DNA from: Actinobacteria bacterium 13_1_20CM_4_69_9
GTDB lineage: Bacteria; Actinomycetota; Thermoleophilia; Gaiellales; Gaiellaceae
DNA length: 17,017 nt
Assembly (NCBI GenBank): GCA_001920085.1
Contig: MNJC01000130.1
Coordinates: forward strand, 1 to 17,017
Direction of reading: 5' to 3'
Part shown: positions 1 to 8,256 of the stretch, piece after piece
How the letters are laid out: every line of letters starts with the position of its first letter
Numbering within the stretch: the stretch's first letter is position 1
Position numbers and translations under genes: made by a program
The notes under the pieces: model-generated
Databases searched by the model: none
The model's input: only the letters and a program-made list of their open reading frames with translations
Told to the model about the DNA's origin: nothing

Positions 1-1
1 G

Positions 2-67
2 CTGTTCATGTTCATGGCAACGCTGATCTATCTGCGCCAGATGCTGCGCACCGGAGAGGTCAATTGA
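2..67 (+). CDS. ABC sugar transporter permease, C-terminal end only
   Basis: The first 66 readable bases encode the last 21 residues of a protein, ending TGA at 65-67. The visible tail begins LFMFMATLIYLR and ends in QMLRTGEVN: a hydrophobic stretch followed by a short basic cytoplasmic tail. This is how MalF/UgpA-type permeases end. It overlaps the next permease by four bases (TTGA), as is usual for the paired permeases of carbohydrate ABC importers. The identification rests mainly on that context, since almost all of the gene lies upstream of the window. Confidence 0.6.
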   Translation: MFMFMATLIYLRQMLRTGEVN

Positions 68-951
68 GCTCCGTCACGCAAATCGCGCCGACGCCCGTCG
101 CGCCGGCCGTGACGCGGCCGCGCTCGCGCAAGCGCCTGCGCAAGGCCGGGTGGAACGTGCTCGGCCTGGTCGTGCTCGCTGTGATGGTGTTCCCCGTCTA
201 CTGGATGGTCTCGACGGCGTTCAAGCCGGGGCACGACATCCTCAGCTACACGCCGCAGTGGATCCCGACCCATCCGGTCCTCTCCAACTTCACCGACGCG
301 ATCCACCAGCAGTTCTTCTGGAACGCCGTCAAGAACAGCCTGATCGTCACCACCGTCGTCGTCGTCCTCTCGCTCGTGCTGGCGTTCCTCGCGGCGCTGG
401 CGCTGGCGAAGTTCAGCTTCTACGGACGGAAGCCGTTCATCGTGGTGATCCTCGGCGTCCAGATGGTCCCGCTCGCGGCGCTGATCATCCCGCTGTACAT
501 CCTGATGTCGCGTGTCCATCAGGTCGACAAGCTCTCGGGCGTGATCGTCATGTACCTCACGTTCGTGCTGCCGTTCGCGGTCTGGACGCTGCGGGGGTTC
601 CTGCTCGGCGTGCCGAAGGAGCTGGAGGAGTCGGCGATGGTCGACGGCGCGACGCGTTTCGGCGCGTTCGTGCGGATCTTGCTCCCGCTGCTCGGGCCCG
701 GCCTGGTGGCGACGTCGATCTTCGCGTTCATCCAGGCGTGGAACGAGTTCATCATCGCGTACGTCTTCCTGCACACGCCCGAGAAGCAGACGCTGATGGT
801 CTGGCTCGCATCGTTCACGACGCTGCGCGGAACCGACTGGGGGCCGCTGATGGCCGGCGCGACCCTGTGCTCGCTGCCGGTGATCGTCTTCTTCGTCCTC
901 GTGCAGCGGAAGATCGCGTTCGGGCTCACCGCAGGGGCGGTCAAGGGCTGA
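64..951 (+). CDS. Carbohydrate ABC transporter permease (MalG/UgpE type)
   Basis: This is an inner-membrane subunit of a carbohydrate ABC importer, 295 aa, the usual size for MalG-type permeases. A basic N-terminus is followed by six hydrophobic segments near residues 31-50, 91-115, 124-147, 159-180, 209-233 and 261-280. The EAA coupling loop that docks onto the ATPase lies at about 186-212 (ELEESAMVDGATRFGAF, then LPLLGP), followed by the typical QAWNEF. The start is TTG at 64, overlapping the upstream permease stop as TTGA, so the two permeases are translationally coupled. The ATPase and nagA follow, which makes an amino sugar or chitin oligosaccharide a plausible substrate. That substrate is inferred from context; the solute-binding protein is outside the window. 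Confidence 0.93.
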   Translation: MSSVTQIAPTPVAPAVTRPRSRKRLRKAGWNVLGLVVLAVMVFPVYWMVSTAFKPGHDILSYTPQWIPTHPVLSNFTDAIHQQFFWNAVKNSLIVTTVVVVLSLVLAFLAALALAKFSFYGRKPFIVVILGVQMVPLAALIIPLYILMSRVHQVDKLSGVIVMYLTFVLPFAVWTLRGFLLGVPKELEESAMVDGATRFGAFVRILLPLLGPGLVATSIFAFIQAWNEFIIAYVFLHTPEKQTLMVWLASFTTLRGTDWGPLMAGATLCSLPVIVFFVLVQRKIAFGLTAGAVKG

Positions 952-984
952 TGCTCCTACGACGGCACGACCGGCAGGAGCATC

Positions 985-985
<1 letters not shown>
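949..985 (+). promoter_or_regulatory. Hairpin burying the ribosome binding site of the ABC ATPase gene
   Basis: TGATGCTCCT (949-958) is the exact reverse complement of AGGAGCATCA (976-985), giving a 10-bp perfect stem with a 17-base loop. The left arm contains the permease stop codon. The right arm contains the AGGAG Shine-Dalgarno sequence (976-980) and the A of the ATPase start codon. In mRNA this would block initiation unless a ribosome finishing the permease opens it, which would couple ATPase synthesis to permease translation. The pairing is read directly from the sequence; the regulatory role is inferred. Confidence 0.55.
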
Positions 986-2178
<1,193 letters not shown>

Positions 2179-2180
2179 CG

Positions 2181-3269
2181 ATGCGGCTCGGCGTCGGGGC
2201 AGCGCTGGTCGACGGCACGCTGCTGCCGGGCGACGTCGAAGTCGCGGACGGAAAGATCGCCGCCGTCGGGCTCGGGTCGCCGAACGGGGGCGGGATCGCG
2301 TCTCCCGGCTTCGTCGACCTGCAGGTCAACGGGTTCGCCGGCGTCGACTTCTTCTCCGCCGATGCGGACGGCTATCGCCTTGCGGGGAAGGCGTTGCTCG
2401 AGTGCGGCGTGACGGCGTACCAGCCGACATTCATCACCTCGCCGGAGCAGGAGCTCGTCGGTGCGCTCGCAGAGGTGCCCGCAAACGGCGTCGCGCCTCG
2501 TGTGCTCGGCGCGCACCTGGAGGGGCCGTTCATCTCCGCGGAGCGGTTGGGCACGCATCCGGCGGATGCGCGCCGCGATCCGGACCGCGCGCTGCTGGAG
2601 CGGCTCCTGGCCGCCGGGCCGGTGAGTCACGTGACGCTTGCACCCGAGCTGCCCGGCGCGCTCGAGCTCGTCGAGTTGCTCCGCGAGCGCGGCGTGACCG
2701 TCTCTTGCGGTCACTCCGACGCGACCGCCGCCGAGGCGCGCGAAGCGTTCGCCCGTGGCGTCAAGACCGTGACGCACATCTTCAACGCGATGCGGCCGTT
2801 CGCCGCGCGCGAGCCGGGGCTCGCGGGAGCCGCCCTGGTGACGGACGACGTCGTCGTCCAGGTGATTCTCGACGGCGTGCACCTCGCGGACGACACTGCG
2901 CGGCTCGTGTGGCAGGCGGCCGCCCGCCGGGTGGCGCTCGTGACGGATGCGATCGCGGCCGCGCACGCGGGTGACGGCACCTACACGATCGCCGGCGTCG
3001 ACTTCGAGGTCGAGGACGGCGTCGCGCGGAACGCCGAACGCGTGCTCGCGGGCAGCACGGTCTGCATGATCGACGCGGTGCGCAACCTCGTGGCGTTGGG
3101 CGCGCCGCTCGAGGCGGCGTTGTCGGCGGCGACGGCGCTGCCTGCGCGGATCGCCGCTCGTCCGGAGCTCGGGACGCTCGCGCCCGGAACCGTCGCCGAC
3201 GTCGTCGTGCTCGACGACTCGCTGGATATCCGCCGCGTGCTGATGCACGGCGAAGACGTGCTCGAGTAG
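2181..3269 (+). CDS. nagA: N-acetylglucosamine-6-phosphate deacetylase
   Basis: This cytoplasmic amidohydrolase removes acetate from GlcNAc-6-phosphate to give glucosamine-6-phosphate. It is 362 aa, slightly shorter than typical NagA (about 380). Family landmarks: PGFVDLQVNG (42-51, with the Q-x-N in place of H-x-H as in NagA), HLEGPF with the metal-binding glutamate E114, CGHSDAT with H178, VTHIFNAM with H199, DGVH with H234, and the catalytic aspartate in LVTDA (D256). I chose ATG 2181, two bases after the ATPase stop and preceded by GGAGTGG. An in-frame extension upstream would run inside the ATPase gene and looks like a shadow. Its position in the sugar-import operon points to GlcNAc or chitooligosaccharide use. 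The acetate it releases could feed the satP-acs genes further along, but that link is speculative. Confidence 0.93.
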   Translation: MRLGVGAALVDGTLLPGDVEVADGKIAAVGLGSPNGGGIASPGFVDLQVNGFAGVDFFSADADGYRLAGKALLECGVTAYQPTFITSPEQELVGALAEVPANGVAPRVLGAHLEGPFISAERLGTHPADARRDPDRALLERLLAAGPVSHVTLAPELPGALELVELLRERGVTVSCGHSDATAAEAREAFARGVKTVTHIFNAMRPFAAREPGLAGAALVTDDVVVQVILDGVHLADDTARLVWQAAARRVALVTDAIAAAHAGDGTYTIAGVDFEVEDGVARNAERVLAGSTVCMIDAVRNLVALGAPLEAALSAATALPARIAARPELGTLAPGTVADVVVLDDSLDIRRVLMHGEDVLE

Positions 3270-3303
3270 CCGTCTGTTGCAATTCCGCTGAGTTGTGCTT
3301 TCG

Positions 3304-3322
3304 TGCGGTCCAGGAGACCGCA
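3304..3322 (+). promoter_or_regulatory. Hairpin presenting the Shine-Dalgarno sequence of the membrane-protein gene
   Basis: TGCGGTC (3304-3310) pairs perfectly with GACCGCA (3316-3322), a 7-bp stem closing the five-base loop CAGGA. The AGGAG Shine-Dalgarno (3312-3316) lies in the loop and its 3' edge, and the right arm ends on the A of the ATG at 3322. The structure may tune initiation of the downstream gene. It is the second start-site hairpin in this operon. Pairing is seen; function is inferred. Confidence 0.4.
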
Positions 3323-4170
3323 TGGCAGGCGAAATCTGGGGTCGAGACCGCTTCCCGACCGGCGAGTCGGTCGCGGCGGCGCTTAGCCTCGCGAAGGAGT
3401 TGAAGCCGGATGCCTGCCTGCTGTGCGACGCCGCAGACGAGTCGACCGAGCTCCTCGTGCGTAAGGGCGGGGCGTTCCAGCGTTATGTCGCATACGCGTC
3501 GGGTGCCACCGAACAGGTCGAGACGCGCGCACCTTCACGGAGATATCGCGCCGGCCGCAAGCTGACGCGCGCGGGCCTCGCCGGCATTCCGGTGATCGTG
3601 GCTGCGGGCTTCATCTTCCGACCGGAGAACTCGACGCCCTGGATGGGCGGCCCGTTGTTCATTGCATTCGGCCTGGTGCTCTGCGGCGCCTTGATCAGCC
3701 AAGACTGGGGCGAGCTCGCCGCGCCCGGGATGGTGTCGGCGCGGATCCCGTATCGCCTCGGTGGCTGGGAGCCGCGGACGGTCGCGCAGCTCGCCGCGGT
3801 CGAGGACCTGTGCGACGCCGGTGACGAGGCGAGCGTGCGCGTGCGAAACGTGGCAGACGGGGGCGTCGTGGTCGAGACGTTTCGCAAGCGAGAGCGTCAC
3901 CGGCACCTGCTGGATGCCCGCGGCGCCGTCGTCGAGCACTCGGCATCACCCTTGCCGGCGAAGATCTACTGGGCCCGGCGGTTCGCCGGCGCGTCCGCCA
4001 TCGCCGTGTTCGTCGTGTTTGTGCTGGCGGAGGACCGCCGTTTTGCCATCGGCAGCGTGGCGGCCCTCGTCCTCGTGGGCCTGGTCGTCTGGCGAATGGA
4101 GTCGCGGAAGCACACGGCGCGGCCGGGCGAGGACTGGTTCAAGGTGCAGGTCGAGGCGCCTTCGGACTAG
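3322..4170 (+). CDS. Hypothetical four-helix membrane protein
   Basis: I do not recognise this 282-aa protein. It has a soluble N-terminal part with a CLLC cysteine pair (residues 32-35), a basic stretch (PSRRYRAGRK, 71-80), then hydrophobic segments at about 83-99 and 108-126. A middle soluble domain (about 127-212) is followed by two more hydrophobic segments at about 221-236 and 241-257 and a charged tail. It looks like an integral membrane protein with two helical hairpins. I start at ATG 3322 because AGGAG sits five bases upstream; a GTG at 3295 is in frame but lacks such a site. It lies 52 bases after nagA on the same strand and its stop overlaps the convergent TetR gene by four bases. 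A role in sugar uptake cannot be shown. Confidence 0.75.
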   Translation: MAGEIWGRDRFPTGESVAAALSLAKELKPDACLLCDAADESTELLVRKGGAFQRYVAYASGATEQVETRAPSRRYRAGRKLTRAGLAGIPVIVAAGFIFRPENSTPWMGGPLFIAFGLVLCGALISQDWGELAAPGMVSARIPYRLGGWEPRTVAQLAAVEDLCDAGDEASVRVRNVADGGVVVETFRKRERHRHLLDARGAVVEHSASPLPAKIYWARRFAGASAIAVFVVFVLAEDRRFAIGSVAALVLVGLVVWRMESRKHTARPGEDWFKVQVEAPSD

Positions 4171-4751
4171 AGCAACCCGCTTGCCAACGGCTCGAGCGCG
4201 CGGAGTCGCGCGAGCAGCTCGTCGGCGCGGGCGCGATCGCCTTCGAGGTGCGTGAGGAGGTTGGCGCCGAGGTAGAAGTTGACGATTGCGTAGGCGAGGT
4301 CGCGCGTCGGGAGAGCCTGCGCCAGCGGCGAGGTGCCCAGCACGCGTTCGAGCGTCTGCTCGCAGAGCTCGAGCCACGGCTGCATCCGCTTCAGGGTCTC
4401 GGGCGCAAGCTCCGGGCGGGCGACGCTCCCCGCGATCATCTGCGAGACGACCGTGACGTGACCCGACTCACGGTCCTCCTCGAACAGGCGAGCCGCCGTT
4501 GCGAAGACCTCGTCGAGTGTCTTCGCGTCGGCGAGCGCCGCCCTGTACGCGCTCAGCCGCCGTTCGTTCGTCCAGTCGAGCGCCGCCAACAGCAGGGCGT
4601 CCATGCTGCCGAAGTAGTAGAAGACGAGCGCCTGGTTGAAGCCGCCGCGCTCGGCGACGGCCCGTGAGGTGGCGGCCGCGAAACCCTTGTCCTCGAGCGT
4701 GTCGAAGGCCGCCCGGAGGATCTGGTTCCTCGTGCCGTCAGGTGCTTGCAT
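4167..4751 (-). CDS. TetR/AcrR-family transcriptional regulator
   Basis: This 194-aa protein has the TetR layout: an N-terminal helix (ILRAAFDTLEDKGFAAATSR) leading into a helix-turn-helix around residues 27-46 (AVAERGGFNQALVFYYFGS, with the typical YYFGS at the end), then an all-helical ligand and dimerisation domain. It diverges from a DUF2071 gene, and the gap between them contains a clear palindrome, so it probably represses that gene and itself. The start ATG (4749-4751) sits just outside the palindrome. The inducer cannot be read from the sequence. Its stop overlaps the stop of the convergent membrane-protein gene by four bases (CTAG). Confidence 0.9.
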   Translation of the reverse strand: MQAPDGTRNQILRAAFDTLEDKGFAAATSRAVAERGGFNQALVFYYFGSMDALLLAALDWTNERRLSAYRAALADAKTLDEVFATAARLFEEDRESGHVTVVSQMIAGSVARPELAPETLKRMQPWLELCEQTLERVLGTSPLAQALPTRDLAYAIVNFYLGANLLTHLEGDRARADELLARLRALEPLASGLL

Positions 4752-5542
4752 CGTCTTTAATCATATGCTTTAATCAACTGATTAACACGTTTCTCTCACA
4801 GCGCTGGGACGACCTTCTCTTCGCCCACTGGCCGGTGGATCCGGACGAGCTTCGGGCGCTGCTCCCCGCGGGTGTCCAACCGGACGTTCGCGACGGCCGT
4901 TCGTGGGTCGGCGTCGTTGCGTTCCGGATGAGCGACACGCGCGCGGGCGGCCTCTTTCCGCCTCGAGGCCTGGGCTCGATCCCGGAGCTGAACCTCCGCA
5001 CGTACGTACGCGTCGGCGAGCGGCGCGGCGTCTGGTTCGTCACGCTCGACACCTCGAGCCCGTTGTTCGTCGCTGTCGGACGCGCGCTCTACGGTCTGGC
5101 CTACCGCCGCGCCGACATGATCGTGGCGCGGCACGGCTCGCGCGTCTACTACGCGAGCGTCCATGCGGACCGCGCGTTCGTCGCGAGCTACGAGCCGATC
5201 GGGCCCGCCGTCCCGGCCGAGCGCGGTTCGCTCGAGGAATGGCTGGTCGAGCGCTACCGCCTCTTCGCGCGGCGCGCGGGCGACCTCGTCAGCGCCGAGG
5301 TCGCTCATCCGCCGTGGCTGCTGCAGGCGGTCGACGCGGCGATCGAGGTCAACACGCTTGCCCCGCCCGGGCTGACGCTCGCCCGGCCGCCGCTCCTGCA
5401 CTTCGCGCGCGGCGTCGACGTGGTGATCGGCCCGCCGTGCCGAGTCGGCGGCCTGCGTCATCACGCTCGCCATGAGCATCCGGTTCCTCAGGCAGAGCGA
5501 CCAGCCGGCCTCGAGCTTCTCGCGGGAGCACGTCGCGGCTGA
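4742..5542 (+). CDS. DUF2071 (YqjF-like) protein, start uncertain and C-terminus unusual
   Basis: The core has the DUF2071 pattern: QRWDDLLFAHWPVDPDELR near the start, then SWVGVVAFRMSDTR, PELNLRTYVRV, VWFVTLDTSS, and PPLLHFARGVDVV near the end. The biochemical role of the family is not known. GTG 4742 is the nearest standard start upstream of the core, but the TetR palindrome would then lie inside the coding region. A CTG at 4778, just 21 bases before the QRWDD motif, would give a more family-like N-terminus. No Shine-Dalgarno is visible for either. Beyond about base 5440, where the family normally ends, the frame continues for about 35 residues rich in His, Pro and Arg that look non-native, suggesting the original stop was lost. 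Divergence from TetR suggests repression by it. Confidence 0.8.
   Translation: MLASSLIICFNQLINTFLSQRWDDLLFAHWPVDPDELRALLPAGVQPDVRDGRSWVGVVAFRMSDTRAGGLFPPRGLGSIPELNLRTYVRVGERRGVWFVTLDTSSPLFVAVGRALYGLAYRRADMIVARHGSRVYYASVHADRAFVASYEPIGPAVPAERGSLEEWLVERYRLFARRAGDLVSAEVAHPPWLLQAVDAAIEVNTLAPPGLTLARPPLLHFARGVDVVIGPPCRVGGLRHHARHEHPVPQAERPAGLELLAGARRG
4756..4785. promoter_or_regulatory. Candidate TetR operator in the divergent TetR/DUF2071 promoter
   Basis: TTAATCA (4770-4776) and TGATTAA (4779-4785) form a perfect 7-bp inverted repeat around AC. A further direct copy of the half-site, TTTAATCA, lies at 4756-4763, thirteen bases before its partner at 4769-4776. The stretch is AT-rich in otherwise GC-rich DNA and lies immediately upstream of the TetR start. 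Local TetR regulators usually bind such sites. Binding is inferred. Confidence 0.7.
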
Positions 5543-5638
5543 GCTCGGTGGGAGCTTCCACATGGACTGGCTCGAGAGCCGGTAGACGTTCGGCTATCCG
5601 GCGTCTACTCTGCCCGGACAGTCCAAGGGGAGGGAATC

Positions 5639-6415
5639 TTGAAGAGGCACATCCTCGCGGCGTTTGCCGCGATCTTTGCGACGCTCATCGTGGTCGGAGG
5701 CGCCCTTGCGATCACGAACGGCCAGCCCGACGGCAACGGCCACCCCGAGGTCGGCGCCCTGCTTGCCCAGCAAGCGTTCCCCGACGGGACGTGGGAGGAG
5801 TGCACCGGGACGCTGATCGCTCCGCGCGTCTTCTTGACGGCCGAGCACTGCGATGAAGGAGTCACCCGCGTCGAGGTGACGTTCGCGTCGTCGTTCGATC
5901 GCGCGACGAGCACGACGTACTGGGGCACGTGGCACGGCGATCCGGCATACCGCAAGTCGCAGAGCGACCCGCACGACATCGCCGTCGTCGTCCTCGACAA
6001 GGCCGTTCGCGCAATCACGCCCGCACGGCTGCCGGCGGCGAACTCGTTGAGCACGCTTTCCGGAGACCAGAAGTTCACGTCCGTCGGGTACGGGGCTCAG
6101 GCGGTGACGAACGGTCCCGGCGGCAAGACGTTCCATTACGCAGACATCCGTTACGTGGCGGTCGGCACGCTCAACTCCGCGCCCGGCAACGACTCCTGGC
6201 TGCGCATCTCGCAGAACGCGTCGACGGGGAACGGCGGTACCTGCTACGGCGACTCGGGCGGCCCGAACTTCCTCGGCGCGGGCTCGAGCGAGACGCGCAT
6301 CGTCGCGGCGACGACGATCACGGGCGACACGCCGTGCCGCTCCACGAACGTCGACTATCGCGTCGACACCGCATCGGCGCGCGAGTTCCTCGCGAACTAC
6401 GTGACGCTTCCCTGA
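5639..6415 (+). CDS. Secreted trypsin-fold (S1) serine protease
   Basis: This is a 258-aa exported protease. A signal peptide (residues 1 to about 24, ending GGALA) leads to a chymotrypsin-like domain. The catalytic triad is H70 (LTAEHC, a variant of the usual TAAHC), D113 (HDIAVVVLD) and S206 (GDSGGP). Cysteines C55/C71 and C202/C233 match the two conserved S1 disulfides. The residue six positions before the serine, at the base of the S1 pocket, is Gly200 rather than Asp, so cleavage after Arg or Lys is not expected. The start is TTG 5639 preceded by AAGGGGAGGG. There is almost no pro-segment between the signal peptide and the domain. The gene stands alone and ends at a strong hairpin. Confidence 0.93.
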   Translation: MKRHILAAFAAIFATLIVVGGALAITNGQPDGNGHPEVGALLAQQAFPDGTWEECTGTLIAPRVFLTAEHCDEGVTRVEVTFASSFDRATSTTYWGTWHGDPAYRKSQSDPHDIAVVVLDKAVRAITPARLPAANSLSTLSGDQKFTSVGYGAQAVTNGPGGKTFHYADIRYVAVGTLNSAPGNDSWLRISQNASTGNGGTCYGDSGGPNFLGAGSSETRIVAATTITGDTPCRSTNVDYRVDTASAREFLANYVTLP

Positions 6416-6427
6416 TCTACGGGTTAG

Positions 6428-6459
6428 GTCCGCGGCCGTGGAAAACCACGGCCGCGGAC
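6428..6459. terminator. Strong hairpin between convergent genes, likely bidirectional terminator
   Basis: The arms 6428-6441 and 6446-6459 are perfectly complementary over 14 bp (GTCCGCGGCCGTGG on the left) and close an AAAA tetraloop. It lies 12 bases after the protease stop and 12 bases before the stop of the minus-strand Ig-like gene. There is no run of U on either side, so it may terminate without a U-tract, as is often seen in high-GC Actinomycetota, or protect mRNA ends. Confidence 0.8.
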
Positions 6460-6471
6460 TCTGCGCCTCGG

Positions 6472-7200
6472 TCAAAGCAAGAGGCGGTAGCGTCGTTCGA
6501 GCGGATGGCCGCTCGAACCGATCCGCAGAGTGACGATCGCCGTGAGGACACCGCGTGCGCGGCCCGCGTAGGGCAGGACGACCACCGCACGCGTGCCCGG
6601 ATAGAGCTCGCGGGCGCGGCCGAGCCGCAGCCGTGAGATGACGCGCGTGCGGTCGACGAGCGTGACCGTGAGGCGGCCACGTAGTTGCTCGGTGACGTTC
6701 CCGTGGTTCGCAAGCGAGACGAGTAGCGCGCGCTGTCGGTTGAAGCGTCGAGCGCGCAGCCCGTCGACGGCGAGCTTGCGCACGAGTCGACCTGGGGCGC
6801 GGATACGCACGCGGACGCCCACACGTAGCTGGACGGCGAGGCGGCCGCGCTCGACCGGCCTTCCGGTCACGAGCACGAGCAGCTGATGGTCGCCCGGGCT
6901 TGCACCGGGACCCGCGCGCAGGGTCAGCACGGCGCGCGCGCCGCCGCGAAGCACAACGCGGCGCGGTGCGATGCTGAGCCAGCGGTTCGAACCGACGTGG
7001 TAGCCGAGGGGCCGCCAGGAGACCTCGACGGCGACCCTCTCCCTGCCGAGGTTGCTCACCTGGAGCGTGCGTGAGGCGGGTGCCAGAACTACCGCGTGCG
7101 CCGGCGACACGGTGAGCGCCACGGGGGCGGCGCTCACCGCGGCGGCGGAGACGGGGGTCGTCGCCGCAACGGCGACGGCAGCGGCAAAGGCGAACTTCAC
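6472..7200 (-). CDS. Exported Ig-like (COG1470/DUF916-type) beta-sandwich protein
   Basis: This 242-aa protein starts with a signal peptide (FAFAAAVAVAATTPVSA), then a first beta-sandwich, about residues 25-130, with the pattern of bacterial Ig-like chaperone/NEW3-type domains (LTVSPAHAVVLAPASRTLQVSN, then a GDHQLLVLVTG strand). A second all-beta domain occupies 130-242 (ALLVSLANHGNVTEQLRGRL and following). There is no C-terminal membrane anchor. GTG at 7200 is the start: it overlaps the stop of the lamin-tail gene as GTGA, and the signal peptide begins there, so the much longer upstream frame is not real. The arrangement resembles Gram-positive pairs in which a DUF916-like protein accompanies a surface-binding protein. 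Cell-surface function is inferred. Confidence 0.75.
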   Translation of the reverse strand: MKFAFAAAVAVAATTPVSAAAVSAAPVALTVSPAHAVVLAPASRTLQVSNLGRERVAVEVSWRPLGYHVGSNRWLSIAPRRVVLRGGARAVLTLRAGPGASPGDHQLLVLVTGRPVERGRLAVQLRVGVRVRIRAPGRLVRKLAVDGLRARRFNRQRALLVSLANHGNVTEQLRGRLTVTLVDRTRVISRLRLGRARELYPGTRAVVVLPYAGRARGVLTAIVTLRIGSSGHPLERRYRLLL

Positions 7201-8231
7201 CGTGCGATCGCGGTAAAGGTCACGGTCGCGCTGTAGCGGCCGGTCGGTACGGATGGCAGAGCGGCCGAAAAGCCGAGCCGCGTCGGCCAGGTGTCGCCCG
7301 TCCCTGCGGAGGGCGAGTCCCTGGTGCCGAGCGTCAGCGCCGGTGCGGGCTGCACGGGAATCGGAACGAGCGCGCCGCCTGCGAGCGCCGGGCCAAGGCT
7401 CGCGCCGGCGGGAGCGGTTGCGCCGATCGCCAGCGGCAGATCGCGGGGCGCGAAGGCGGTGCGCGCAACGGCAAGCGAGTAGCCCGTGGTGTTGTTGCTC
7501 GAGACCGTCACGTTTTCGGCGATCGGTGCAGGCGTGGCGCCGGCGCCCGTCGTGCCGAAGCTGAGCGAGGGGCGGTCGAGCGAGAGCGACAACGCGGATG
7601 CGACGTCGACGTCGACGTGCACCGCGCCGCCGGGACCGGCTGCCGGCGCGCCGCTGCACGCGTGTGCAGGCGAGACGACGTTTCGCGGGTCGGGGGTCGC
7701 GGCCGTGAAATCCGCAGCGTTGTCGCCCGTGTCGCTGCAACCTTCGCTCGCGCGGCGGGCCGCCAGGATGTTCGACGGAGCGGGCGCCGAGCCGGTGCCT
7801 TCGAAGTCGCTCGCGCTCCCGTAGCCGACGAGGTCCTCGACGGACGGATCCGCTGCGCACGTGCCGGCGGACGCTCCGCACGTGAGCGCGGTCGCGCTGC
7901 GGACGAGGGCGACTTTCCCGCTCGTCGCCGCGAGGTTGCTCGTTCCGGTCGCGTCGGGAGCCGGCAGCGGCGCGCCGACGGCTGCGCTCGACGCGAGCTG
8001 AACGAGGTAATAGCGTCCACCGGGGATCGTCCCCGTCAGCGGCGTCGTCTGCCACGATGTTCCGGCCGCGGTCGCGTACTGCACCGTCCAGCCTGAGATG
8101 TCGACGGCGGTTGCGCCGCCGTTGAAGAGCTCGACGAAGTCGTTCTGGAACCGATCGGTCGAGAGAACGGGTCGCCGTTCTGAATAGACGAGCGCGCCGC
8201 GCGCCGAAAGTGTCCGTTCGTGTTTCGGCAC
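7197..8231 (-). CDS. Lamin-tail-domain protein lacking a visible signal peptide
   Basis: Residues about 30-185 form a bacterial lamin tail domain (LTD): NDFVELFNGGATAVDISGW, the strand QYATAAGTSWQ, then GGRYYLVQLAS, DLVGYGSASDFEGT, and the closing NAADFTAATPDPRN. A second all-beta domain fills 195-344 (VDVDVASALSLSLDRPSL, ending GRYSATVTFTAIAR). Bacterial LTD proteins are normally secreted, but this reading begins at GTG 8231 with a charged MPKHERTLSAR and has no hydrophobic leader. The first strand of the domain (usually VISEVYGGGGN-like) is replaced by SERRPVLSTDRF. No good ribosome site precedes the GTG. The 5' end may therefore be truncated. The stop overlaps the Ig-like gene's start, so both are co-translated. 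Confidence 0.75.
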   Translation of the reverse strand: MPKHERTLSARGALVYSERRPVLSTDRFQNDFVELFNGGATAVDISGWTVQYATAAGTSWQTTPLTGTIPGGRYYLVQLASSAAVGAPLPAPDATGTSNLAATSGKVALVRSATALTCGASAGTCAADPSVEDLVGYGSASDFEGTGSAPAPSNILAARRASEGCSDTGDNAADFTAATPDPRNVVSPAHACSGAPAAGPGGAVHVDVDVASALSLSLDRPSLSFGTTGAGATPAPIAENVTVSSNNTTGYSLAVARTAFAPRDLPLAIGATAPAGASLGPALAGGALVPIPVQPAPALTLGTRDSPSAGTGDTWPTRLGFSAALPSVPTGRYSATVTFTAIAR

Positions 8232-8256
8232 GGTTCCGGCGCGAGGACGTGACGCG

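Noticed and set aside
7201..8055. N-terminal extension of the Ig-like protein frame
   Set aside because: The extension lies inside the lamin-tail gene and is Arg-rich; the signal peptide begins at GTG 7200.
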